A stretch of 28,349 nt of DNA from assembly GCA_009927195.1 (NCBI GenBank), contig RFNL01000112.1, forward strand, positions 1 to 28,349. The letters run 5' to 3'. The position numbers and the translations under genes are program-made. Positions 7,465 to 14,922 of the stretch are shown here, one piece after another (position 1 is the stretch's first letter; each line of letters starts with the position of its first letter). The notes below the pieces were generated by a model. The model had not been told where the DNA came from. It made no database searches and saw nothing but the letters and a program-made list of their open reading frames with translations. This DNA comes from Betaproteobacteria bacterium (GTDB taxonomy: Bacteria; Pseudomonadota; Gammaproteobacteria; Burkholderiales; Burkholderiaceae_C).

Positions 7465-7560
7465 GAGTGAAAAAACCCGTTTTCCCTTGGAAAAGGGTTT
7501 TTTCTCCTATAGGATTCGATTGCCGGTGGAGACACCGTTTCCACCGGTGATTTTTCACTC
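7465..7560 (+). promoter_or_regulatory. Structured leader before the H1-SWIB gene
   Basis: Three nested or competing inverted repeats. (1) 7469-7504: GAAAAAACCC/GGGTTTTTTC continuing inward to TTTTCC/GGAAAA, a 16-bp stem with one bulged G and a 3-base loop. (2) 7523-7547: CCGGTGGA/TCCACCGG, 8 bp, followed by TGATTTTT, so terminator-like for the plus strand. (3) GAGTGAAAAA (7465-7474) is fully complementary to TTTTTCACTC (7551-7560), which would enclose both and is incompatible with the base of hairpin 1. A 10-bp palindrome TCCTATAGGA (7505-7514) separates 1 and 2. This could be an attenuating leader or tandem terminators. Confidence 0.5.
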
Positions 7561-7582
7561 TCTAATACAAGGAAACTGAATC

Positions 7583-8029
7583 ATGGCAACTGCAAAAAAA
7601 GCCCCGGCCAAAAAAGCTGCAAAAAAAGCAGCTCCCGCCAAGAAAGCCGCTGCAAAGAAAGCACCGGCCAAAAAAGTAGTGGCGAAAAAAGCCCCTGCCA
7701 AAAAAGCGCCTGCTAAAAAGGTAGTGGCCAAAAAAGCCCCCGCCAAAAAAGCAGCGGCGAAAAAAGCACCGGCCAAAAAACGCACCCCCAATGCAGCCTT
7801 CATGCGTGCGATGACACCCAGCGCCGCCTTGGCCGCAGTGGTTGGCGCCTCTCCCCTGCCCCGCACAGAGGTGGTCAGCAAGATGTGGACTTACATCAAG
7901 AAGCACGGCTTGCAAGACAAGGTTAACAAGCGCAATATCAACGCCGATGACAAGTTGCGTGCCGTTTTTGGCAAAGCACAAGTCACCATGTTTGAATTGG
8001 CCAGTTTGATTGGCAAGCACTTGAAGTAA
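7583..8029 (+). CDS. Histone H1-like tail fused to a SWIB/MDM2 domain
   Basis: 148-residue probable nucleoid protein. Residues 1-67 are a low-complexity basic tail of repeated KKAPAK, KKAAA and KKVVA units, like bacterial H1-like proteins and likely to bind DNA non-specifically. Residues 72-148 are a SWIB/MDM2-type fold (PSAALAAVVG, LPRTEVVSKMWTYIKKHGLQD, KLRAVFGKAQVTMFELASLI), a domain first known from eukaryotic chromatin-remodelling proteins. The ATG follows an AAGGAA Shine-Dalgarno. A strong terminator follows 14 bases after the stop, so it is probably transcribed alone. To my knowledge this architecture occurs in Burkholderiales; its function is not established. The tail DNA is rich in A6 runs, so its length could vary between strains. 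Confidence 0.9.
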   Translation: MATAKKAPAKKAAKKAAPAKKAAAKKAPAKKVVAKKAPAKKAPAKKVVAKKAPAKKAAAKKAPAKKRTPNAAFMRAMTPSAALAAVVGASPLPRTEVVSKMWTYIKKHGLQDKVNKRNINADDKLRAVFGKAQVTMFELASLIGKHLK

Positions 8030-8043
8030 AGCCCGATCCCCTC

Positions 8044-8070
8044 AATAAGGCCGCGCAAGCGGCCTTATTT
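8044..8070 (+). terminator. Terminator between the convergent H1-SWIB and ThDP-enzyme genes
   Basis: Exact 11-bp inverted repeat AATAAGGCCGC/GCGGCCTTATT with a GCAA tetraloop, ending in a short T-rich tail on the plus strand. It lies 14 bases after the H1-SWIB stop. The stem is symmetrical, so it may also stop transcripts from the minus-strand gene that ends at 8132. Confidence 0.85.
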
Positions 8071-8131
8071 ATTGGGGTGGGGCCATTGCTGCAAGACCTT
8101 AACCATCACCATGCCGGTGATATCAAGATCA

Positions 8132-9823
8132 CTATGCGCCAGCACTTTGACGTTGCACAGCCGCGTCGCGAATGGCCGCTAAAGTGACCCGTGTGGTGAT
8201 CACCTCAGGGTCCAGAATCACCTCAATCAACGTGCCACCTGCATGGCCCAGAGCGGCTGTGAGGGCTGGTTCAAATTGTTCTGTTCGATCAATCCGCACA
8301 CCCGCATAACCATAGGCTTGGGCCAAGGCCACGAAATTTGGGTTGCGCAAACCAGACCCGCTCTCGTTGTGCGGATACTCACGCTCTTGATGCATGCGGA
8401 TGGTTCCGTACATGCCGTTGTTGAGCAACACAATGATGGTCTTACCGCCAAACTGCACCGCAGTGGCCAGCTCTTGACCATTCATCAGAAAGTCACCATC
8501 ACCGGCAATGGTCAAAACCGTCCGACCCGTCATGATGCTTGCCCCGATACCAGCTGGCACACCATAACCCATGGCCCCCGATGTGGGGGCGAGTTGTGTT
8601 TTATGCCCTTTGGCCATGCCGTGGTGGCGGTGAAATCGATGCATCCAGCTGGCGAAATTCCCCGCACCATTGGTGTAAATGGCGTCGCTGGGCAAGTGGC
8701 GATCGATGCATTCGATGATGGCCGGCATGTCAATCAACCCTGGCAAGGGCTGTGGTTTGAGATTGGCCAGGTAATCGGCGTTGGCCGACAGGGCCCATGC
8801 TTCCCAAGGCAATTCGTTCGGGGGGCTGAGCACCTCCAAGGCCCGGGCTGCAGCATTCATGGTGGCATGGATGGCCAAATCTGCTTGATAAACCCGGTTG
8901 AGCTCTTCAGCGCCTCCGTGAATGTGCACCAACTTTTGTTTGGGCTTGGGCGCCCTCACCAAGACGTAACCACCCGTGGTCATCTCACCCAAGCGCGGGC
9001 CCATCGCAATGATGAGGTCACTTTCATCGATGCGCCGGGCCAAAGCGGGGCTGATGCCAATCCCCACATCGCCGGCATACAAAGGGTGGTGGTTATCGAA
9101 AGTGTCTTGAAATCGAAAGGCATTGCCAACCGGCAGCTTCCAAGCCTGGGCAAACCTTTGCAAGGCCTGTGCGGCCTGCGGAGTCCAGCCGCCGCCACCT
9201 GCGATCACCAAAGGCCTGTGGGCGGCCAGCAACATCTCGCGCAATTGCCTCAAAGAGCCCGGACTGCACCAAGCCTCAATGGGATCAACCCTTGGCAAGG
9301 GTCGGGCTGATACCCTTTGGGTCAACATGTCCTCAGGTAAGACCAGGACCACGGGGCCAGGTCTACCGTTCATCGCCATGGCGAACGCACGCGCAACGTA
9401 TTCGGGCAAACGCTGTGGATCGTCCACCCGCTCCACGCGTTTGGCCAGACCTTTTGTGTTGGGCCCAAAAAAGCTGTTGTAGTCGACTTCTTGGAAAGCC
9501 TCTCGGTCACGAAAATCACTGCCGACATCGCCCACAAACAAAATCATGGGTGTGCTGTCCTGAAACGCCGTGTGCACCCCAATCGATGCATTGGTGGCGC
9601 CCGGCCCTCGGGTGACAAAACAAATGCCTGGACGCCCCGTCAATTTGCCTTGGGCCTCGGCCATGAAAGCCGCTCCACCCTCTTGGCGGTTGGTGATGAA
9701 GGTGATGTGTTCCTTGTAGGCATGGAAACCATCCAGAACCGCCAAATAGCTCTCACCGGGTACGCCAAACACATGAGTCACTCCTTGCGCCACCAAGCAC
9801 TCCACCAACAAGTGACCTGCCAA
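8132..9823 (-). CDS. Thiamine-diphosphate-dependent enzyme, acetolactate-synthase-like, substrate unknown
   Basis: About 563 residues with the three-domain layout of the ThDP decarboxylase/synthase family. The N-terminal PYR domain has VFGVPGESYLAVLD and the conserved Glu in NRQEGGAAFMAE. The central domain spans about 195-330. The C-terminal ThDP-binding domain has GDGDFLMNGQEL through LLNN. The central domain has GPRLGEMTT where FAD-dependent acetolactate synthases carry a RFDDR-type motif, and no ilvN lies nearby, so branched-chain synthesis is unlikely. It is the last gene after a Bug-type binding protein and an MFS transporter, suggesting catabolism of an imported 2-oxo acid or similar compound. 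The start is uncertain: the frame has only TTG (9823) after an upstream stop, without a Shine-Dalgarno. Confidence 0.88.
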   Translation of the reverse strand: MAGHLLVECLVAQGVTHVFGVPGESYLAVLDGFHAYKEHITFITNRQEGGAAFMAEAQGKLTGRPGICFVTRGPGATNASIGVHTAFQDSTPMILFVGDVGSDFRDREAFQEVDYNSFFGPNTKGLAKRVERVDDPQRLPEYVARAFAMAMNGRPGPVVLVLPEDMLTQRVSARPLPRVDPIEAWCSPGSLRQLREMLLAAHRPLVIAGGGGWTPQAAQALQRFAQAWKLPVGNAFRFQDTFDNHHPLYAGDVGIGISPALARRIDESDLIIAMGPRLGEMTTGGYVLVRAPKPKQKLVHIHGGAEELNRVYQADLAIHATMNAAARALEVLSPPNELPWEAWALSANADYLANLKPQPLPGLIDMPAIIECIDRHLPSDAIYTNGAGNFASWMHRFHRHHGMAKGHKTQLAPTSGAMGYGVPAGIGASIMTGRTVLTIAGDGDFLMNGQELATAVQFGGKTIIVLLNNGMYGTIRMHQEREYPHNESGSGLRNPNFVALAQAYGYAGVRIDRTEQFEPALTAALGHAGGTLIEVILDPEVITTRVTLAAIRDAAVQRQSAGA

Positions 9824-9875
9824 TTGCTGCTGATTGCCATCGTCATCTTTTCGGATACCCCATATTCAACGGCTC

Positions 9876-11108
9876 CTACACCGAAGTTTCTTCTTGACGG
9901 CCCACCACCAAGGCCAATGCAGCGCTGACCACCAAGGTCAATGCAACCCCCATCAAGGTGGCGGCATACCAACCGTGGTCCATGAATACACCAAACATCG
10001 CAGGGGCAATGGCAAAGCCGACATCCATGCCCGAGTAAACCATGCCATAGACACGACCCGTCGCACCTTTAGGCGTGGCTTTCTTGATCATCAAGTCCCG
10101 CGATGGCCCCCCCACACCAGCGGCAAAACCAGTCACCGCCAGCGCCAACATACTGCCCTCAGGACCAAGCCAACCGGACGCGCACAAAATAAGCAGCATG
10201 GCCGCGCTCAACATGCTCCAAGACACCACCCGTTGGGTATGCTGGGCAAAAGTTGCCGCCATGAAACCCCCTGCCAACATCCCCACCGCGGCACACACCA
10301 AATAAGCCGTCAAGGTGTTGGTGGCCGAACTGAAACTGACCCCATACAGCGACTGCAAAATGGACACCGAGAAACTTTGTATCACTGCCAGGGTCATGGT
10401 GGAAAAAACAAAGAAACCAAAACACCACCAAACCACGGGCAAACGCAAGAAATCCAAACTCGTGCTGGCATGGTGCGCATTTGGCCGGGTTGGAGCGGGT
10501 TTTTCCTGTGGCAAGGTGTGCAAGTGAAAGCGCTGATGCACACACAGCCCCAGCAAAGCGACAAACACCAATGCGGCGCAGGCATAAGCCGTTCGCCAAT
10601 CGCTCAAAGTCGCAATGCCCACCATGAAAGTGGGTGCGGCTGCCCAACCCAAATTGCCTGTCAATCCGTGCGCGCTAAAGGCATAACCCAGTCGTTTTTC
10701 AGAAACCCGATGGTTCAAGATGGTGAAGTCCACCGGGTGAAAGGTGCAATTGCCCAAACCAAACAACACCGCCGAACACAGCAATCCCACATAACCTTGG
10801 GCTTGGGTCACACAGACACATGCCAAAGCCAAAACCGCCAAAGATGCGTACAAAACAGGCCGAGCACCGAATTGATCGACCCAAAACCCGGCCATGGCCT
10901 GGCCCACGCCTGAGACCACAAAAAACACCGACATCAACAAACCCAATTGCGCATAGCTCAGGCCAAAGTCTTGCATAAAGGCGGGGAACATCAGGGGCAA
11001 TAAGAGGTGAGAAAAGTGCGAGCTGGCATGAACCAAACCCACCAGCCCCATCACCCAAGCATCGCGTTTGAATGGCGAAGCTTGAACCGCATCAAAGGTG
11101 TTCATCAT
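9876..11108 (-). CDS. Major facilitator superfamily transporter
   Basis: 410-residue inner-membrane protein with about twelve hydrophobic segments in two six-helix halves. The first half contains a loop 2-3 sequence (GFWVDQFGARPVL) typical of MFS proteins. A hydrophilic loop near 205-235 separates the halves. The C-terminal half has GFAAGVGGPSRDLMIKKATP, a pattern I associate with the fosmidomycin-resistance-like group, but substrate cannot be deduced. Tandem ATGs at 11108 and 11105 are both possible starts. It begins 6 bases after the Bug-protein stop and ends 52 bases before the ThDP enzyme, so the three are probably one transcript. Confidence 0.9.
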   Translation of the reverse strand: MMNTFDAVQASPFKRDAWVMGLVGLVHASSHFSHLLLPLMFPAFMQDFGLSYAQLGLLMSVFFVVSGVGQAMAGFWVDQFGARPVLYASLAVLALACVCVTQAQGYVGLLCSAVLFGLGNCTFHPVDFTILNHRVSEKRLGYAFSAHGLTGNLGWAAAPTFMVGIATLSDWRTAYACAALVFVALLGLCVHQRFHLHTLPQEKPAPTRPNAHHASTSLDFLRLPVVWWCFGFFVFSTMTLAVIQSFSVSILQSLYGVSFSSATNTLTAYLVCAAVGMLAGGFMAATFAQHTQRVVSWSMLSAAMLLILCASGWLGPEGSMLALAVTGFAAGVGGPSRDLMIKKATPKGATGRVYGMVYSGMDVGFAIAPAMFGVFMDHGWYAATLMGVALTLVVSAALALVVGRQEETSV

Positions 11109-11114
11109 TGTCTT

Positions 11115-12095
11115 TTACTTGTTGGCGGCGCCAGAAGCTTGGATGACCGCGGCCAGGCGTTCGGTATCCTTGCGGATGCGCGCTTCAAATTGCGTTGTGC
11201 TAGCGCCTCCAACGGATCCACCGGCAACTTGAATCACCTCAATCACGGATGGATCATTCAATGCCTTAAGAGTTTCAGCGTGTAACCGCATCACCACGTC
11301 CGCGGGCGTTTTGGCGGGCGCCAACAAGCCAAACCAACCCACCAACTCAAAATCCGGGATGCCCAATGCCTCTGCAACTGTGGGCACCTCCGGCAACAGC
11401 GCGCTTCGCCTGGCAGAGGTGACCGCCAAAGCCTTGAGCTTGCCTGACTTCACATGCTGCAATGCCACCGGCAAATTCACAAAGCCCACTTGCAAAATAC
11501 CGCCCAGGTGGTCAACCACCGCTTGGGCATTGCCCTGATAGGACACGTGGGTGATTTTTGCCCCCGTTTTCACCCACAACAGTTCTGCTGACAGGTATCC
11601 CGAGCTGCCCACACCCGGCGTGCCGTGGTTGAACACACCGGGCTGGGCCTTGATCAGTTGAACCAGTTCGCGCATATTGTTGGCCTGCACACTGGGGTGA
11701 ACAGTGACCACATTGAGCATTTCGGCCACCTCAATGATGGGCGATAAGTCCTTGCTGGGGTTGAATGGCAAGTTGGCAAACAGCAGAGGGTTGGTGGCCA
11801 GCGTGATCCCGTTGATCAGCAAGGTATGCCCGTCGGGGGCAGCCTTGGCCACAAAGTCTGTGCCGATATTGGTAGCGGCCCCTGGTTTGTACTCAACAAC
11901 CACAGGTTTGCCCAAACTCTCTTGCAATTTATGGGCAATGGCACGGGCAAAGATATCCGAGGTCCCTCCAGGTGTCGCAGGGACGATGATTTTCACCGGC
12001 TTGGTGGGGAAAACCGTTTGTGTCCAAGCCACTGCTCCGGATAGGCCAAGCAAAAGACCCAACAATACCCACCGCTTCAAAGTCAGTTTGCGCAT
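11115..12095 (-). CDS. Bug/TctC-family periplasmic solute-binding protein
   Basis: 326-residue secreted binding protein. The N-terminus has a signal peptide: basic MRKLTLKRW followed by a leucine-rich core (LLGLLLGLSGAVA) and probable cleavage near residue 24. The mature part has family features: FPTKPVKIIVPATPGGTSD, KPVVVEYKPGAATNIGTDFVA, PDGHTLLI and LPEVPTVAEAL. The family binds carboxylates for tripartite tricarboxylate transporters or sensory roles. No TctA/TctB membrane genes are adjacent, as is common for these proteins in Burkholderiales. A GTG at 12101 is a possible longer start; the ATG at 12095 gives a better signal peptide. It is first in the cluster with the MFS and ThDP-enzyme genes. 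Confidence 0.92.
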   Translation of the reverse strand: MRKLTLKRWVLLGLLLGLSGAVAWTQTVFPTKPVKIIVPATPGGTSDIFARAIAHKLQESLGKPVVVEYKPGAATNIGTDFVAKAAPDGHTLLINGITLATNPLLFANLPFNPSKDLSPIIEVAEMLNVVTVHPSVQANNMRELVQLIKAQPGVFNHGTPGVGSSGYLSAELLWVKTGAKITHVSYQGNAQAVVDHLGGILQVGFVNLPVALQHVKSGKLKALAVTSARRSALLPEVPTVAEALGIPDFELVGWFGLLAPAKTPADVVMRLHAETLKALNDPSVIEVIQVAGGSVGGASTTQFEARIRKDTERLAAVIQASGAANK

Positions 12096-12116
12096 GTCCA
12101 CACCGGTTGATTCGAT

Positions 12117-12144
12117 AAAAAAGCCCTGATTCGCACCAGGGCCT
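12117..12144 (-). terminator. Intrinsic terminator after clpB
   Basis: GCCCTG/CAGGGC stem extended by one G-U and one A-T pair, 8-base loop, followed on the minus strand by six T. It lies 52 bases past the clpB stop and only 22 bases before the Bug-protein start, so any promoter for the downstream cluster must overlap it or be absent. Confidence 0.8.
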
Positions 12145-12195
12145 CATTCGCATCAGTTTATCCGCAACCCAGGCCCCACCGCCAGACCCGTGAAA

Positions 12196-14823
12196 TCAAT
12201 GCACTGACTGAGGATCTTGGGGCTGATCTTGCGGCGAAAACCTGAACTCTCCAGGGAAACGCACCGGGTCCACAGAGATGGCTACTGTCTGCTGTGGCAA
12301 AAATTTTCCCTCCAACAAAAGCTTGGACAAGGGGTTTTCAATGCGCTGCTGGATGGCCCTTTTCAAAGGCCTGGCGCCATAAATCGGGTCAAAACCCACC
12401 TTGGCCAATTCGGCCAAAGCGGCCGCCGACACATTCAGGTGCAAGTCCATCAGCGCCAAGCGCTTTGACAAGAAGTCCAACTGAATTTGCGCGATGCGGG
12501 TGATGTGGTTGGCATCCAGAGGATGGAAAACCACGGTCTCGTCAATGCGGTTGAGAAACTCTGGCCTGAAATGGTTTTTCAACTCATCCCAAACAACATC
12601 TTTGAGGTCTGCATGGTCTCGACCCACCATGCCTTGGATCATGGCTGAGCCGATGTTGGAGGTCATCACGATCACGCAGTTTTTGAAGTCAACGGTACGC
12701 CCTTGCCCATCGGTCAATCGGCCATCGTCGAGTACCTGCAACAACACATTGAAAACATCCGGATGGGCCTTTTCAATTTCATCCAGCAAGATCACGCTAT
12801 AGGGCTTGCGACGGACGGCTTCGGTCAGATAACCACCTTCGTCGTAGCCCACATAGCCCGGTGGTGCGCCAATCATGCGGCTTACCGAGTGCTTTTCCAT
12901 GAATTCACTCATGTCGATGCGAATCAGGTGGTCTTCACTGTCAAACAAGAACGCCGCCAAGGCTTTGCACAGCTCGGTTTTACCAACGCCTGTGGGGCCC
13001 AAAAACAAAAACGAACCGGTCGGCCGGTTGGGGTCGCCCAATCCGGCACGGGAGCGGCGGATGGCATTGGCCACCGCAGAAATCCCTTCGGTTTGACCGA
13101 CAACCCGTTGCTGCAAACGGTCCTCCATCAGCAGCAATTTATCGCGCTCACCTTGCATGAGTTTGGCGACCGGGATCCCTGTGGCACGCGCCACCACCTC
13201 AGCAATTTCTTCCGCGCCGACCAGTGTGCGAAGCAAGCGGGGTTGACCACTGTCACTGGACTTTTTCGCTTCTTTGGCCTGCGCTTCTTTGAGCCGCTTT
13301 TCCAACTCTGGCAACTTGCCATACTGCAGTTCTGCAACCTGGTTGAATTCGCCTTTGCGGGTGAGTTCATCGATGCGGAAACGCACTCGATCGATCTCTT
13401 CTTTGATCAAGGCGCTGCCCTGGGCATTGGACTTTTCAGACTTCCAAATTTCTTCCAAGTCGGCGTACTCTTTGCTGAGCTTGACCACCTCCTCTTCCAG
13501 CAAGGCCAGTCGTTTTTGAGAGGCATCGTCCTTTTCTTTTCGGACGGCTTCGCGCTCAATTTTGAGTTGAATCAGTCGGCGATCCAACTTGTCCATCACC
13601 TCGGGCTTGGAGTCGATTTCTATTTTGACCTTGGCCGCCGCTTCGTCAATCAGGTCAATGGCTTTGTCTGGCAAGAACCGGTCTGTGATGTAGCGGTGGG
13701 ACAATTCGGCCGCAGCCACAATGGCCGGATCGGTGATCTCCACCCCGTGGTGCACTTCGTAGCGCTCCTGCAAGCCACGCAAAATAGCAATGGTGGCCTC
13801 CACAGTGGGCTCTCCAACTATGATTTTTTGGAAGCGACGCTCCAATGCGGCGTCTTTTTCAATGAACTTGCGGTATTCGTCCAACGTCGTGGCACCCACG
13901 CAATGCAATTCACCACGGGCCAAAGCGGGCTTGAGCATGTTGCCTGCATCCATGGCTCCTTCGGCCTTGCCAGCGCCCACCATGGTGTGCAACTCATCGA
14001 TGAAGACGATGTTTTGGCCCTCATCCTGCGCCAGTTCTTTGAGCACCGACTTGAGCCGTTCTTCGAACTCACCCCTGAACTTGGCACCCGCCAACAAAGA
14101 GGCCATATCCAACGACAGCACCCGCTTTCCCTTGAGCGAGTCGGGAACTTCACCAGCCACGATGCGCTGGGCCAAGCCTTCGACAATGGCGGTTTTGCCC
14201 ACGCCGGGTTCGCCAATCAGAACGGGGTTGTTTTTGCTGCGTCTTTGCAAAACCTGAATGGCGCGTCGAATTTCATCGTCGCGGCCAATCACCGGGTCGA
14301 GCTTGCCTGACTTGGCGCGCTCGGTGAGATCGACGCAATACTTTTTGAGCGACTCACGCTGGCCTTCCGCGTCGGCGCTTTGCACAGGTGCGCCCCCGCG
14401 TACGGCATCAATGGCGGCTTCTAAACTGGATCTGGCCAAGCCGTGCTTGCGCACCAACTGACCTGCCTCTCCCTTGTGATCGGCCAAAGCCCAGAAGAAA
14501 AGTTCGCTGGCGATGTATTGATCCTTGCGCTTGAGGCCTTCTTTCTCGGCGGCTTGAATCAGACCCACCAACTCACGCCCCACTTGGACCTGGTCTTGCC
14601 CTTGCACCTGGGGGTAACGGAGCATCAATTGCTGGGCATCTTGCAACAGGGCTGGAACAGCCACACCCGCGCGCATCAACAATGATTGAGGTCCATCGGT
14701 TTGTTTGAGCATGGCCGCCATCAAATGAGCCGGCTCTATATAGGCTTGGTCTGCACCCAAAACCAAGGTTTGGGCGTCCGACAAAGCCTCTTGAAATTTG
14801 GTGGTCAGTTTATCAACGCGCAT
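12196..14823 (-). CDS. clpB: ClpB disaggregase (Hsp100 ATPase)
   Basis: Hexameric AAA+ chaperone that works with DnaK to pull apart protein aggregates after heat stress. 875 residues (E. coli 857). Domains in order: Clp N-domain repeat (1-145); first AAA+ module with Walker A GEPGVGKT (204-211) and Walker B VFIDELH (273-279); coiled-coil middle domain (about 405-525), which marks it as ClpB rather than ClpA or ClpX; second AAA+ module with Walker A GPTGVGKT (609-616); and a C-terminal small domain. The ATG at 14823 gives the expected MRVDKLTTKFQEAL. It has its own sigma-32-like promoter and terminator, so it is separate from the upstream moaE operon. Confidence 0.98.
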   Translation of the reverse strand: MRVDKLTTKFQEALSDAQTLVLGADQAYIEPAHLMAAMLKQTDGPQSLLMRAGVAVPALLQDAQQLMLRYPQVQGQDQVQVGRELVGLIQAAEKEGLKRKDQYIASELFFWALADHKGEAGQLVRKHGLARSSLEAAIDAVRGGAPVQSADAEGQRESLKKYCVDLTERAKSGKLDPVIGRDDEIRRAIQVLQRRSKNNPVLIGEPGVGKTAIVEGLAQRIVAGEVPDSLKGKRVLSLDMASLLAGAKFRGEFEERLKSVLKELAQDEGQNIVFIDELHTMVGAGKAEGAMDAGNMLKPALARGELHCVGATTLDEYRKFIEKDAALERRFQKIIVGEPTVEATIAILRGLQERYEVHHGVEITDPAIVAAAELSHRYITDRFLPDKAIDLIDEAAAKVKIEIDSKPEVMDKLDRRLIQLKIEREAVRKEKDDASQKRLALLEEEVVKLSKEYADLEEIWKSEKSNAQGSALIKEEIDRVRFRIDELTRKGEFNQVAELQYGKLPELEKRLKEAQAKEAKKSSDSGQPRLLRTLVGAEEIAEVVARATGIPVAKLMQGERDKLLLMEDRLQQRVVGQTEGISAVANAIRRSRAGLGDPNRPTGSFLFLGPTGVGKTELCKALAAFLFDSEDHLIRIDMSEFMEKHSVSRMIGAPPGYVGYDEGGYLTEAVRRKPYSVILLDEIEKAHPDVFNVLLQVLDDGRLTDGQGRTVDFKNCVIVMTSNIGSAMIQGMVGRDHADLKDVVWDELKNHFRPEFLNRIDETVVFHPLDANHITRIAQIQLDFLSKRLALMDLHLNVSAAALAELAKVGFDPIYGARPLKRAIQQRIENPLSKLLLEGKFLPQQTVAISVDPVRFPGEFRFSPQDQPQDPQSVH

Positions 14824-14854
14824 GGCAAGGTTTTGAAGAATTGAATATTGGCTA

Positions 14855-14882
14855 AGCTTGGGTTGATTGCCCTGATTTCAAG
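14855..14882 (-). promoter_or_regulatory. Sigma-32-like heat-shock promoter for clpB
   Basis: On the minus strand CTTGAAA (14876-14882) is followed after 13 bases by CCCAAGCT (14855-14862), close to the heat-shock consensus CTTGAAA-N11-16-CCCATNT. The predicted start of transcription is about 25 bases before the clpB ATG. clpB is a standard member of the sigma-32 regulon, which supports the assignment. The -35 is exact and the -10 is imperfect. Confidence 0.72.
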
Positions 14883-14922
14883 CCTTGCAGCCGGTAGCAA
14901 CAAGGCAGCGCATTGATGCAGA

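Larger units (their letters stand above)
7111..7582. other. Long intergenic region between aceA and the H1-SWIB gene
   Basis: 472 bases of divergent intergenic DNA with no convincing gene on either strand. The aceA-proximal part (7130-7203) holds palindromic operator candidates. From 7204 to about 7330 it is strongly AT-rich, with one match to the IHF consensus WATCARNNNNTTR at 7223-7235. The middle (7330-7460) shows nothing I can identify. The H1-proximal end (7465-7560) holds several inverted repeats that can form competing RNA structures. No clear -35/-10 pair for the plus-strand gene was found. Confidence 0.6.

Noticed and set aside
7233..7544. 103-codon open frame on the minus strand in the aceA/H1 gap
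   Set aside because: No similarity recognised, unusual composition crossing AT-rich DNA and hairpins, no Shine-Dalgarno.
7590..7785. Regular repeats resembling a repeat array
   Set aside because: They are the codon-level repeats of the Lys/Ala tail in an open frame, not a CRISPR or intergenic array.
7590..7785. Programmed -1 frameshifting at AAAAAAG in the H1-SWIB tail
   Set aside because: The slippery heptamer is not in the required phase (the zero frame reads AAA AAA G), and the SWIB domain is in the same frame as the start.
8243..9310. 355-codon open frame on the plus strand
   Set aside because: Antisense shadow of the ThDP enzyme with no recognisable domain.
9834..10913. 359-codon open frame on the plus strand
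   Set aside because: Antisense shadow of the MFS transporter; translation is rich in His, Gln, Arg and Pro with no recognisable family.
12703..14310. 535-codon open frame on the plus strand
   Set aside because: It is antisense to clpB in a GC-biased coding region, shows no recognisable domain and has no Shine-Dalgarno; clpB itself is certain.
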